Source of the DNA: Onthophagus taurus
Lineage: Eukaryota; Arthropoda; Insecta; Coleoptera; Scarabaeidae
Length of the DNA: 64,000 nt
NCBI RefSeq assembly: GCF_036711975.1
Contig: NC_091966.1
Span: forward strand, 15,693,501-15,757,500
Reading direction: 5' to 3'
The notes below the pieces were generated by a model, which was not told where the DNA came from, searched no databases, and saw only the letters and a list, made by a program, of their open reading frames with translations. The position numbers and the translations under genes are program-made. Each line of letters starts with the position of its first letter. Within the stretch, counting starts at the first letter, position 1. Shown piece by piece: positions 12,601-21,814 of this stretch.

Positions 12601-15586
12601 CACTGCGTCCAATGCAATCAAAATGCAACAACAGGATGTTATGTCCTGATGACAGATTATTTAGCATTAGGGTTTCAAAAGTATGTATTGATTTAATACT
12701 AAATTTTTGTAAATCTAAATAAAAAACAAAAAATATCTATTAATTTCAAATACACATATTTCATACTTTCAAATCAACTATGTATTTATAATGTAAAGAA
12801 ATGTTTAAATGAAACAATAATTTTATAATTACTCAGATTTTTAACACAACCTATTTCAAAAATAACATTTTGTTAGAAGAAAAAAGTAATACTCTACCGG
12901 CTGTTTATCAAACATGTGGCAAAAATTCAAGAGGTTATTCTTTGGACTATTCTAATATTTTATCCTTTGATCATTTGAAAAACCGGTTTGCTTCGAAGAT
13001 GCAGCATGAACAAAGGTTTAAGCAACATTTTATTCCTAAGAATTACAAACATAAGCTTCCTAATCTACAATAACTGTTGAAAATGACCATCTCCAGCTAA
13101 GATGCAAGAATCCAACCTTTTCCTCATTGACTGCCAAACCATTTCAAAAACGCCAGGATTGTTTCTTATTGAATTGCATCCAGCAGTTATAAGATTTAGC
13201 AAGTCTTCCCCATTTTCCACTGGAGCAGTATAACTAAAGATTTAAGATGGCCCCATAGAAAAAAATCCAGGGAGTTTAAGTATGGGGATCGGGTGGGCCA
13301 CAAATGAGGTCCATTTTGATCAATCCAGCGATCTCTATGTTACTGTCAAGAATTCATGAGCAATCCTACTAAAATGCGCTGGTGCACCATTGTGCACGAA
13401 ACCACATTAAATTTCTTATTGCCAATGGTACATCCTCTAGAAACTGATGTAACAATTGTTCCAAAAAGATGCAGTTACCCACAATTCCAACCCAAATCGT
13501 TCTTCACTTAGCTCATGTGGATTTTCTTCAGCCCATATATGGTTATTGTGAAAATCTCTTAATGCATTTTTTGAAAAATTTGCTTCATCAGTAAAAAAAT
13601 TAAAGTGGGTAGTTGAGGGATTAGAAGCAATTTGCCCAAAAGCCATTGACAGAATGTTAGATGTGGAAGATAATCAGAAGAAGTGTTTGAACGCGATGTA
13701 AATGTTAAAAATTTTCCAAACAGTCCCATTGCCTACATTCAAAGTATTTACAATTCTCTTCCAGTTCTACTATTCTAACTGTCATTGGCCTTCCTGATCA
13801 TTCAATGACTTCAATGAGCCTGTTTCATGAAGTTTCTAGTGTTACTTCTAGTTTGAGTTCAATAGTTCGCAATATGTTTCGATATACATTGCAGTTCATA
13901 ATTATCTCAATAAACTAAATTTCCTACACTACCCCCAACATGCAACCCTATACCATACGTTTCCTTCGCCATGCTTCACTATGGCTTTTTCTTATTCATC
14001 TCTTAATTTTTCTTTCTCCATACTTTTGTTGTGCCATCATAAGCGAAAATATTGAATTTACTTTCATCTGAAAATACAACAGTATGCCAGAAGGTAGTAA
14101 GTATGCTTTTGCTCATGTAACTTAGCAAAATCGACTATTTTTTCGCATTTCTTTCCAATATGAATGGCTCGTTTCTGGAAACTCTAATGCTGTAGCTTTC
14201 ACTTCGTAGCACAAGTCGAAGTGTTTCGGGATTTACGGTTATAGATTTTGATGCCGCGAGGAATTTGGCTATATCAACCTCAGTAGTTGTCGGATGATCG
14301 TTGATCGTTTTTAAAATTGAACGCTTATATCTACATGTCAGTTATAGCTATATGTAGACTTTTTTGAGTTATAAATATGATTATGTTTGCTGTTTTTCGT
14401 TATAAATAATAAGTTATACATTTTATGTAAAATATTAAAATGATATAGACTTCTAATATCCTTCGTTTAAAAATTTCATTGAACTATAGTTCAGGACCTG
14501 CGATATTATCATTTTCTGGAGTGTATGTAGACTTTATTGTATCACTGTATATCTTTGAAACAAAGCAGATTTCAAAATATCATTAAAGGACAAAACATTC
14601 TTAGCATAGGCCAAAGAATAATGAATTATATTCGAAATCCATTTTAACACTTTTTGTTAATATTTAGGAGAAATAATATAAAATGTTTTTTGTACTTTCA
14701 AACTCGTTTTTAATTAGATAATAAACATCAGTCTTACTAGTTTCGGCTAATATCCATATTCAGAGACTAGTTTTTTGGACACAATAACAAAGTTTACATT
14801 CTTTAAAGCTACAAATTAAAATAAAATAATAAAGGTGTAAGGTATAATTTACAACCAACGAACTTTAAAGAATGTAAACTTGATATTTGATATTTTAATC
14901 TATTATTATGTCCAAAAAACTAGTCTCTGAAGATGGCTATTAGCCAAAACTAGTAAGACTCATGTTTATTATCTAATTAAAGACCAGTTCAAAAGTACAA
15001 AAAACTTTTTATATTATTTCTTCTAAATACAAAGAATACCCCTAGACTTTTTACAGCACGTTTAATATACACCTGTACAGAAAAATACATTCTCATTGCA
15101 ATAATGTGCAAAATAAATTCTAATCATTCCAAATAATAAAGAAATTCTTTTCATATCAGTTTACTTGGGAAAAACCTTGCAATACACATTGCTATTGATG
15201 ATGGCCATATAACACAACCACATCACAAATAATCACGTTAATTATCAAAATGAAGCTTGAACATGTTATCTATTTTAATCTAATTCATTTACAATCATAG
15301 GATTACCACAAAATTAAATTCATATCATTTAAATTTTTGATAAAAATGACATTTTCAGAATTATTTCATGCCCTTCAAAGAATGATGAAAAATTTATTGC
15401 TTACGTAGCACAACATCGATTGATTACACATTTTCGTCCTTTTTGTAGCAATAAACTTATCATATCAAAGCTAGAAAAGTAAGTAATAACACGAATTTTT
15501 CGATAACTTACTATGTGAGTGTGTTCATCTCCGTTGATAACAGACGCCAGTAAAAAAAGTAAAGAAGTCGTCAGGAATTTCCTCAT
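6641..15586 (-). CDS. TM9SF3: TM9SF3, transmembrane 9 superfamily member 3 (nonaspanin)
   Basis: Nonaspanins are Golgi/endosomal nine-span proteins involved in membrane-protein sorting. I join exon 1 (15586-15512, 25 codons) to one large exon (8302-6641) for a 578-aa protein, near the roughly 590 aa of vertebrate TM9SF3. The large exon opens with [20 protein letters not shown] luminal domain follows, with [10 protein letters not shown] and the [20 protein letters not shown] block. Then come the first membrane span ([16 protein letters not shown]) and the cytosolic DYARYSK and [15 protein letters not shown] motifs. The remaining eight spans follow, with [23 protein letters not shown] and [19 protein letters not shown]. 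The C-terminus is KID. Splice sites are GTAAGT at 15511 and TTTAG before 8302. Residues up to the join with exon 1 match the family register (DEHTH then YED...EEVVLW). The 7.2-kb intron is transposon-rich. I am very sure of the family and fairly sure of exon 1. Confidence 0.93.
8303..8680. other. TM9SF3 intron, 3' part
   Basis: AT-rich intronic sequence next to the acceptor. No feature seen apart from the polypyrimidine/TTTAG acceptor on the minus strand. Confidence 0.4.
9049..9372 (-). CDS. Possible small secreted Cys-containing protein, nested in the TM9SF3 intron
   Basis: A 107-residue minus-strand frame starts with a convincing signal peptide ([15 protein letters not shown], then DDGC). 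A short Cys-bearing region follows, with Cys at FCIDGEC, RTC and ERC. The second half (after about residue 67) is hydrophobic and runs into the arm of the surrounding foldback, so it may be spurious. A GT after ACCCATCACAA or nearby could be a donor that ends the true exon. On the minus strand a TATCTATAAAC sequence lies about 60 bases before the ATG, which suits a TATA box. No family is recognised and I infer no function beyond secretion. It could also be a chance open frame in a repeat. Confidence 0.35.
   Translation of the reverse strand: MQVFLLGISLLLVTFDDGCKSLNIMADYSNADISNLFCIDGECSKLLDRTCRTPNERCLTYLTPITSKQVKFFLVLDISRNRIFPITIDEDNEINILSYFIIFPNSI
9494..9840. repeat. Nested MITE with short target duplication
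   Basis: Inverted arms share GGACAGTA, ATCTAACAGGA, TTGCCCGC/GCGGGCA, ATTTGCCACGCC and GTTTGCTGTGT. GGCGTTT occurs directly outside both ends, consistent with a 7-8 bp target duplication of hAT or P type. It sits inside the larger foldback at 8681-10326. Confidence 0.72.
10327..11309. other. TM9SF3 intron, mostly featureless
   Basis: AT-rich intronic DNA. The only structure seen is the hairpin at 10846-10898. The plus-strand stretch at 10960-11300 may belong to the TE-derived fragment that follows, but is too decayed to assign. Confidence 0.4.
10846..10898. repeat. Perfect 23-bp-arm hairpin
   Basis: AAATAAAACATAACAAACAA plus TGA pairs perfectly with its complement across a 7-base loop. It is isolated in intronic DNA. 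Confidence 0.8.
11310..11570 (+). pseudogene. Fragment of a widespread arthropod TE-encoded protein (family not named)
   Basis: The plus strand across frames reads [15 protein letters not shown]-type sequence, then [12 protein letters not shown], then [11 protein letters not shown], in the order seen at the C-terminus of a common arthropod mobile-element protein. I recognise the phrase pattern but cannot name the superfamily with confidence. Frame changes and stops show it is dead. Confidence 0.45.
11571..12489. other. TM9SF3 intron, unassigned
   Basis: AT-rich. A 60-codon open frame near 12024-12206 resembles nothing I know. Confidence 0.35.
12490..12700 (+). pseudogene. Possible piggyBac-type transposase C-terminal fragment
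   Basis: The plus strand reads a Cys-rich run ([16 protein letters not shown], then LGFQKYV) that loosely resembles the C-terminal zinc-binding tail of piggyBac-type transposases (C..C ... C..C ... LC..CF..YH). Several expected Cys/His are absent and there is no upstream catalytic domain, so this is only a suggestion. Confidence 0.25.
13080..13840 (-). pseudogene. Mariner-like transposase remnant (arthropod FTDEANF group)
   Basis: Minus strand, several frames. Near 13830 is an HTH-linker start ([13 protein letters not shown]). The first catalytic block is [19 protein letters not shown], then WAEENPHE. After a gap come APAHF- and EFLTVT-like pieces, [19 protein letters not shown]-like sequence and [17 protein letters not shown] near the end. 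The order matches complete copies of this common insect family. Multiple stops and frameshifts, inactive. Confidence 0.78.
13905..14335 (-). pseudogene. Tc1-like transposase remnant
   Basis: Minus strand: the N-terminal part reads [20 protein letters not shown], then [13 protein letters not shown], then [17 protein letters not shown] with the first catalytic Asp, then VWRKKN. These are classic Tc1 landmarks. The copy is truncated after the first catalytic region and has stops. It abuts the mariner remnant at 13080-13840. Confidence 0.78.
14730..14768 (-). ncRNA. Degenerate hammerhead ribozyme motif
   Basis: On the minus strand: stem I AGTCT, core CTGAATA (expected CTGANGA, so G8 is mutated), stem II about TGGATATTAGCC, then GAAA, a diminished stem III ACTAGT, A as cleavage base, then stem I partner AGACT. 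Confidence 0.5.
14922..14960 (+). ncRNA. Hammerhead ribozyme motif, one core base mutated
   Basis: Plus strand: stem I AGTCT, intact core CTGAAGA, stem II TGGCTATTAGCC, then AAAA where GAAA is required (G12 mutated), diminished stem III ACTAGT, A, then stem I partner AGACT. Probably inactive as it stands. Confidence 0.55.
15034..15511. other. TM9SF3 intron, 5' part
   Basis: AT-rich intronic DNA next to the GTAAGT donor of exon 1. Nothing else seen. Confidence 0.4.
15512..15586 (-). CDS. TM9SF3: TM9SF3 exon 1 (signal peptide)
   Basis: Twenty-five codons: a short basic N-terminus (MRKF), a hydrophobic core [10 protein letters not shown] and DEHTHI, followed at once by GTAAGT on the minus strand. 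The DEHTH motif just after the signal peptide is where TM9SF3 proteins place DEHEH-type sequence, and the phase-0 junction continues as [10 protein letters not shown] in the main exon. The length of the intron (7.2 kb) is the only reason for caution. Confidence 0.85.
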
Positions 15587-16220
15587 CTTGTATGTTCAAG
15601 GGTTTTTCGTATTAACAAGCTGAAATTCTCATAAAAATAACTTTCTTGCCCATTATATTCTGTAAACACACGTAGACACCGCAACGATGACAGTAGGTTC
15701 TGCCAACTCTTAAAAAATTATTTTTCAAGTTTTTTAATGATACACCATAAAATCGTGTAATTTAATACAATTTTTTTTGGTTTTATCAAAAGATAACATA
15801 ATTTTAAAGTGGAATCTCTAGTACGTTTAAGATTAATTGATTTTAATTGATTATTAAAAGCTGCAATTTTATTATGAAATTGTTTTACACTAATTGATTA
15901 AATAAGAATTATAATAAGAAAATTAACATACATTTCGTTATCATTATATTTATCAATTAATTCGTAATTATCGTAATTTTAAAACATTTAGAGAATTTCT
16001 GCTTACTTTTTAGTAACAAAATAAAAAACCCTAAAATCTGACGTTTGTTTAGAAAATGTCAATAATTTTAAGTTAGTAGGTTATTTGTTGTTTATTAGTC
16101 AAAATATAAATAAAAATAAGTTGTAAACAATTCAAATCTCATCAATTAACATAGTTTGGAATGTCTAATATAACGTGGAACATTTTAAAAGTGTAGTAAT
16201 GATGTTATAATTCACACACA
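15587..16220. promoter_or_regulatory. Shared upstream region of TM9SF3 (-) and the zinc-finger gene (+)
   Basis: 634 bp separate the two divergent start codons. The sequence is strongly AT-rich (about 16,000-16,200 and 15,720-15,990 are nearly pure A/T runs). No clear TATA or initiator pair can be singled out. A bidirectional promoter is inferred from the arrangement only. Confidence 0.4.
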
Positions 16221-17012
16221 ATGAGTAAAGAAGTGGATGATCAAGAAGTTACAGTAGAAGTTGTTCCACAAACAGTGACCGAAATAGTTTACTTAGAAGA
16301 TCCGGTTTTTGAAACTCAAAATTTACAAGCTATAAATCTCATTGAATCCTACGAAATAAGAAATATAGACAATGACGAGACTAATGGATGTTTTCAATCA
16401 ACTTCGTCGCAGGTTGATGTTTCTTTGTCTGTTCAAGAAGTAATTGATAAGGTTGTTAATAAAACAAAGACGGATGTTGAAGATTATAATTCGGGAATAG
16501 GAGAATTTATTTGTACATTGTGCAATTTTAAATGTAGATCTTTATCTAGCTTACATTCTCATCGTCTCATTCATGACAAACAATTCGTAAAGTGTCATTA
16601 TAATTGTATAGCTTGTGGTCAGCAATTTGATAAAGCCCAAAGTCTCTCACATCATTTTCGTACTGCCCATTCAAAATATTCATGTGGAATGTGTAATTAT
16701 AAATGTGAGGAAGAATGGGATTTAGCAGAACATTTTAAAGTACATAATGATAGGAAATATTCTTGCAATGAATGTGATTTAACTTTTAAAACAGCTAAGG
16801 CATTAATTAACCATCAAAAAATACACAACAATACTTTTCTTTATGCATGCAATAAATGCCATGCTAGTTTTGCAACTACTAGTGAAGTCTCAGCACATTT
16901 GCGTACAGCTCATGTTCGATCTAAAACGAAACCTGGTCAAATTAAAGAACAGGTTAAAGTAAGACCTACAAAAAAAGGTAGAAGGCGAATGCCTTGTCGT
17001 GTATATTTATAA
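16221..17012 (+). CDS. Five-finger C2H2 zinc-finger protein
   Basis: A single-exon 263-aa protein. The N-terminal 95 residues are acidic with a Val/Glu-rich start (EVTVEVV). Five C2H2 fingers follow: FICTLCNFKC...HRLIH, YNCIACGQQF...HFRTAH, YSCGMCNYKC...HFKVH, YSCNECDLTF...HQKIH and YACNKCHASF...HLRTAH. A strongly basic tail (KVRPTKKGRRRM) could be a nuclear localisation signal. All Cys/His ligands are present, so it is probably a nuclear nucleic-acid-binding factor, but I cannot name an ortholog. The linkers are not the TGEKP type, so DNA specificity should not be guessed. It is divergent from TM9SF3, and AATAAT-rich AT sequence follows the stop. Confidence 0.85.
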   Translation: MSKEVDDQEVTVEVVPQTVTEIVYLEDPVFETQNLQAINLIESYEIRNIDNDETNGCFQSTSSQVDVSLSVQEVIDKVVNKTKTDVEDYNSGIGEFICTLCNFKCRSLSSLHSHRLIHDKQFVKCHYNCIACGQQFDKAQSLSHHFRTAHSKYSCGMCNYKCEEEWDLAEHFKVHNDRKYSCNECDLTFKTAKALINHQKIHNNTFLYACNKCHASFATTSEVSAHLRTAHVRSKTKPGQIKEQVKVRPTKKGRRRMPCRVYL

Positions 17013-17548
17013 CCTTATTGTGTTCCTTAAATAATATATTTTTTAATTATAATATAGAATTATTTTTTTTGTATTATAACGCACTCTTAAGGTAATAATA
17101 TGTAATGTTGATTGTAATCACTCTTGTAATGTGTTGCAATTTAAGTACAAACGATAATGATAAATAATTAATGTATTTTTTTTATTTTGCATTCTTTATT
17201 TTGCAAAATTAAATAGTTTATAAATACTATATGTGAGTTTTTATTAATTAGTATAAATTAAAAAAAAAATATATATTATTTTAAAATCAAGTTTTTAGAG
17301 TTTGGTTCTATATTTTTTTTTTTTCTGTAATAGTGAAAGATTTTAAATATTTTTTTTAGTATTTATTAATTGTCTTAATTATAGTAATTATATAAAATTA
17401 TAGTTGAAAAGGAATTGAAAAAGATTTAACTCAAAATTATTTCTTTTTATTTCTATCTATAATATGATTTATTGATTATTTAATAAAATGTTTTTATAAT
17501 AGATTTATTTTAGTGTTGATGTTTATCATTACAATTACAAATCTTATA
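17013..17548. other. AT-rich 3' flank of the zinc-finger gene
   Basis: Very high A/T with poly-T and poly-A runs. It probably holds the 3' UTR. Nothing else recognised. Confidence 0.4.
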
Positions 17549-17670
17549 CAGGGTGTCGCGAAACTTAAAGTCAAGCGGGTACCAGGCGAAAGGCCAACTC
17601 ATACCTGTTCTGGTAAAAATAAGAAAAAAATTCCATATTATTGACAATGTTAAAAATCATTCCCGTATAT

Positions 17671-18607
17671 CAGTGGTCTCCACTAATTTTTGACCAAGAT
17701 CGACTTTTCATATAAATTTCTTGCCAAGATCGACTGAAGGATTTAAAATCTTTTTTTTACATAAACGCACCTTTTTTTTACCTACTGGCTCATCCTGTCA
17801 TATTTCCCTACCTGCTTATAATAATATCACATTTTTTCAATGAAGAAAATATGAAATAAAAAATCATTTCATTTAACTCATTTATTAATATTTTAAGTTT
17901 TAATACAGATATTAAATTGAGCCAGTAATGAGCCATTTTAATACATTCCAGGTGAATGGTTGACTTATTCAACACTGCTGTGAGCCTACAATCTTTTTAA
18001 AATTAGGAATATAATTACTTAGAGCATTTCTCAAACAGGATTCTAAATTGAGATCTGTCAATGCCGTTCGGTATTTAGATTTTATTATTTTCATTTGTGA
18101 AAATGCAGTTTCACATAAATATGTTGAATCACAACCTGAGTACAAAATCTCAACACATTTTTTGTATACTTGTCTTTCAATTTTCTTCAGATACCCTTGC
18201 TTTAACATAGATATCGTTTTGCAGTGTTATGATTTCTGATTCTAACTTATGTAGTACATCCATTTCGAACAAGTCAAACAGATTCTCTGCAACTTTTTCT
18301 ATATTTATATTTTTATTAAACGGAAAAGTGATAAAAAGTGGCACTTTTTATCATCAATTTTTTTTAAATCTTGAAAACGCATGTCAAAATCTGCAATTAG
18401 TTTTTTAATTTCATTTTTATACCTATTTAAATCGATATCGGTAGCAGCAATGTTTTTTAATAGAGACGTCATATTGGGAAAAGAAGTGAAATTATTATCA
18501 TTCGTTCTAGATAACATTATGTTTAGTTTTTGTTTAAAGGCATTTACAGAACTCATCATGTCAAACATTGTTTTATTCTGTACATGAAGTTCTGGCAGAA
18601 AAGCCAA
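17671..18607 (-). pseudogene. hAT transposase C-terminal remnant (ZBED5/SCAND3-like)
   Basis: Minus strand: FLPELHVQNKTMFDMM, RYKNEIKKLIADFDMRFQDL, then after breaks the hAT dimerisation region STYLCETAFSQMKIIKSKYR, NLESCLRNALSNY. The 3' terminus is visible as CAGTGGTCTCCACT at 17671, a typical hAT end. The N-terminal BED finger and catalytic part are missing, and stops break the frame between the blocks. Confidence 0.82.
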
Positions 18608-18639
18608 ATGTCATCCTCCAACATCCTGTAATCGTCGCC

Positions 18640-18960
18640 TCTTGTAATAAAAATTTTTTTAAAAAGTGATGGAAAGTTCAAACATGGCTCAAAACGGCGT
18701 ATAACGTCACCAAATCACCAGGGTCTTCCTGGCTGGCGACGCCTTTGAGGCCAGGTAATCGAATCAAGACGTCTAATTCACCATTTGGGATATTCTTTAT
18801 TTAATCCCGTACAGGACAAAAATAATGAGCTGGGCAACCATCTTGTTGAAACCACATTATTATTCTCTGTGGATATTGAGTGGCACATCTTCTAACAAAG
18901 TTGTTAAATTATTTTGGAGGAATTTGTATTTTCAACCTACGAAAGTATGAATTTTTTAGA
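18640..18960 (-). pseudogene. Mariner-like transposase fragment
   Basis: Minus strand reads NNLTTLLEDVPLNIHR-like sequence in another frame, then MWFQQDGCPAHY, then LDSITWPQR. This is the FQQDGxPAH second-Asp block of the same arthropod mariner-like group seen at 13080, 34773 and 42585. Short and frame-broken. Confidence 0.68.
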
Positions 18961-19539
18961 TAACGCGTTTTTGCAGAAAAATGGCAAGTGTTATACCATT
19001 TTGAAATCTTGACTAAAACAGGCTATCTTTTAAAATAACTTTCCAAGGATGTTGTACTACTTCATTTATTAGAAATTGTGTGTCAAAATTAATAGACCTC
19101 TTTCAACCTTAACTCAATCGAACAAATATTTTTTTTGCAAAACTTTTTCAACAAAATTTTTGTTGTTGTTTGATTTGTGAGTTCTATAGTAGCATGGTTT
19201 ATAAGGGCTACATAATTCTGATCGTAGTACCTAAAGGTATAATGTACAAGAACGATTTTTAACATTGTCAAAAATATGTCTATTACCACTTAACTAAAAG
19301 ACATGAATTTTTTTTTCTTATTTTTACCAGAATAGGTATGGGTTGGCCTCTCACCCTATATCCGCTTAACGTTGAGTTTCCGGACACCTGTACACTAAGT
19401 AGAAGGACCACTCACCCTTTGTACCACTACAAACTGATAATATTTTTATGTAAACATTATCCTTAATACTTGCAATTTCCAATATATCTTGATTTTTACT
19501 CGGAAAGAAGATGTTTGTATGCCAGTTGTATTTTGGGAA
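18961..19539. other. Unassigned DNA around the right end of the TIR element
   Basis: Apart from the terminal inverted repeat at about 19300-19390, nothing is recognised. Confidence 0.35.
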
Positions 19540-20160
19540 GGTATTTTGGATACAGACTATGCCTTGTCAGGTAAGGTAATAGATATATCGGATGCATAAC
19601 GTTAAGTTTGAGTCGTTTTATCGCTACTACTCCTATAGAGCCTCGTAGAGCCCCTGCGGTTGCTGTATCCCACTCCTCCCTCTAGATTTGAGCATGTATT
19701 TTGTTCTTGTTCCATCTCCCGTATGCATGTGCCCAGTTCGATTTTTCCTCTGCATAATTACTCCACATCATCCGCGTAAGCCAGGCATTACGTTACTCGT
19801 TTAAAGAATGTTCTTCCCTGTTGTATTTCAATGCTCTTGATGACTCTTTCTAGAGTCAGGTTGAACTGCATACAGGACAATGCATCTCCTTACCTAAGGC
19901 CGTGGCTCACCACAATCTCTCTCTCAACGCTTCCGAGCACCTTTATTACACTTAGGTGTATTATGCTCGTAATATTTCTGAAGTGCCGTTCTAATTGTAA
20001 ATATGTGGTCGATTGTTGACCTCCCTCCACGGAATTTACACTGATAATCTCGCAGAGCTTGTCCCGAAAAGGTTCTATACGTTTGGCAACCACTTTTGTT
20101 AGTACTTTGTATGTTGTGTTGAGTAGTGAGATTCCTCCATAGGTTCCACATGCTATTTTT
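19540..20160 (-). pseudogene. Non-LTR retrotransposon reverse transcriptase fragment (RTE-like)
   Basis: Minus strand, shifting frames: a YRGISLLN-type block degraded near 20150, CKFRGGRSTIDHIFTIRTA (RT motif region with FRxGRSTxDxIF), then DALSCMQFNLTLERVIKSIE and LAYADDVE with the catalytic YADD. Frameshifts and an in-frame stop before CLAYADD show it is dead. Clade assignment is from phrase similarity only. Confidence 0.8.
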
Positions 20161-20274
20161 GACCCTTATAAAGTGCTGTGCAAAATAATAAGTATGACCT
20201 GAAAATAGTCTTTAAATGTATGTTTTACTGAAAAATAAAAAAAAAACAGTATAATGCAACATTTAAAATTAATA
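20161..20274. repeat. Terminal region of the Tc1-like copy
   Basis: AGTGCTGTGCAAAATAATAA at 20171 is typical of a Tc1-family end next to the transposase remnant. The opposite terminus was not found. Confidence 0.45.
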
Positions 20275-20985
20275 TTTTGTTTGTTGTCCGTGGTTTTTTT
20301 GCACTGCTGCGCATCGACTCCATCGAGGCATGGACTACAGTAACCGGCAACACCTTTCCACCGACATGTTGTTTATTATTAATTGCTCTTTTTACATCTC
20401 CCCACAGATGCTCGATTGGATTAAGGTCAGTAAATTCAGCTGGTCATGGCAACACATCGATTTTCTTTTTTAGCAAACCAAGCCTTCGCTGACCTGGAAA
20501 TGTGTTTGGGATCGTTGTTTTACTGAAACTTCCACCGCAGAGGAATATTGTCATCAGCGTAGGTCAACATGGTATTTTCCAGTAAGTTGATGTAGATATT
20601 GATTTAAAATGCCCTATATCTAAAAAATTGGGCCAACTCCATACCAGGAAAAGCACCCCTAAACCATTATGCTTCCCCCACCATGTTTTATTGTTTTGCT
20701 GGTGTACCCAGAATTAAATTCTTTTCCTGAAGAACGCCTTACGAAGCCATTTTAACTTACGAAGTCTATCTGATGCGATTTATTTTCGTCGCTCCACAAT
20801 ATGTTTCGCCATTTTTCGACGGCTAGTCTTCCATAGTCACGTGTAAATTGTAACCTTCTCGATACGTTCTTTTTTGACAATAATGGTACTCACTGCCCAT
20901 CTACTAGACATATGCTTTTGCTCCCACTCTTCACTGAGTAGACGTCTCTAGCAAACGAAAAGGCATCCCATTTTTCACCACCCCG
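20275..20985 (-). pseudogene. Tc1-like transposase remnant
   Basis: Minus strand: HGGGSIMV-like region near 20690, then WKFQQDNDPKHTSRSAKAWF-type sequence (with an in-frame stop), then PWPAEFTDLNPIEHLWGDV-like sequence holding the final catalytic Glu (DLNPIEHLWG), then VKRAINNKQ. Both DDE landmarks are recognisable but several frames are needed. Confidence 0.83.
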
Positions 20986-21814
20986 TTTGAAAATCTTATT
21001 TTTCACTAGCAACCATTAAACGTATAATAATTAGGTTAAAATGTTCTAACACCGCAAGTTTTTTAAGATGATAGTTCTACTTTTTATTGCAAAATCAGAA
21101 AAATGGACGGCAGACGGAGAGAGCGTAATTTTGGACATTGAAAAATTCAGAACGAATTTGATTCTAATGAATTTGATTGAATGTTGATTCTAAAAAATAA
21201 GGCAAGTGAGGTTGGGAAAAAATTGACAGAACAGAACAAATTGCCAAAATTCCATTAGTTGATTATAAAAGAAGAGGGACACTGCAAAGTCAAAATTTAC
21301 AAAATATTAAATAAAAATTTTTTTTCTTCAAACGTCATTAAATGACAACTTTGTTGTCGTGTTTACTCGCGGTAGAAGTAAGTCATTGTTGCATAACGAC
21401 GGTTGGTAAGATCAACATAGCAAAAAAGTACTTCAGCGTTATGGCGCTAAAGTAAATTTCACTTTAGCGCCATAGCGCTGAAGCACATGTCACTTTAGCG
21501 CCGTATTGGAAAAGATATTTTTTTGCTTCACGGACGCTAAGTAAAGATTTTAAAAATTAATAAAAAATGAAACTAACCTTTTAATTGTTTGCTTTCTTAT
21601 TTTCATCTCAAATTAATATCACATAAAAAAACTAAATAAATTAAAGAACAAAACAAATAATTATCTCTTATATTTTAAATTTTAATAAACACAAAAAAAT
21701 TGACACATTTTAAACTTTTTATGAAGAAATAAACCATTAAGTGACAATTGATTTTTTGAATAATTCTTTAAACATATAGTGTCATGATAGTGCAAAAAAG
21801 TTAATTTAATATTT
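20986..21814. other. AT-rich spacer with one hairpin
   Basis: No genes. It contains the hairpin at 21431-21483 and, further right, the 3' flank of the recombinase gene. Confidence 0.4.
21431..21483. repeat. GC-containing hairpin with a third partial copy
   Basis: 23-bp arms (CTTCAGCGTTATGGCGCTAA, AGT) pair with one mismatch over a 7-base loop, and a third partial copy (CACTTTAGCGCC) follows at 21490. It stands out from the A/T background. Confidence 0.7.

Larger units (their letters stand above)
14662..15033. repeat. Palindromic Penelope-like end pair carrying hammerhead motifs
   Basis: Left and right arms of about 105-165 bp match through TCTTACTAGTTTCGGCTAAT, AGTTTACATTCTTTAAAG and the outer AGAAATAATATAAAA block. 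Each arm holds a hammerhead-type motif in opposite orientation. The arrangement resembles two inverted ends of a Penelope-like element. That attribution is inference from the ribozyme class. Confidence 0.7.
17549..19390. mobile_element. TIR element with a hAT fragment inserted
   Basis: The left end CAGGGTGTCGCGAAACTTAA and the right end (complement of CAGGTGTCCGGAAACTCAA) form inverted repeats of about 90 bp, with a strong inner block (TTCTGGTAAAAATAAGAAAA), flanked by TA. Inside are a hAT remnant and a mariner-like remnant. Which of them is native to the TIRs is uncertain; the mariner-like piece is more plausible. Confidence 0.68.

Noticed and set aside
16221-17012. Naming the zinc-finger gene after a known ortholog
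   Set aside because: The five fingers with non-canonical linkers and the acidic N-terminus are not distinctive enough to assign a symbol without a database search.
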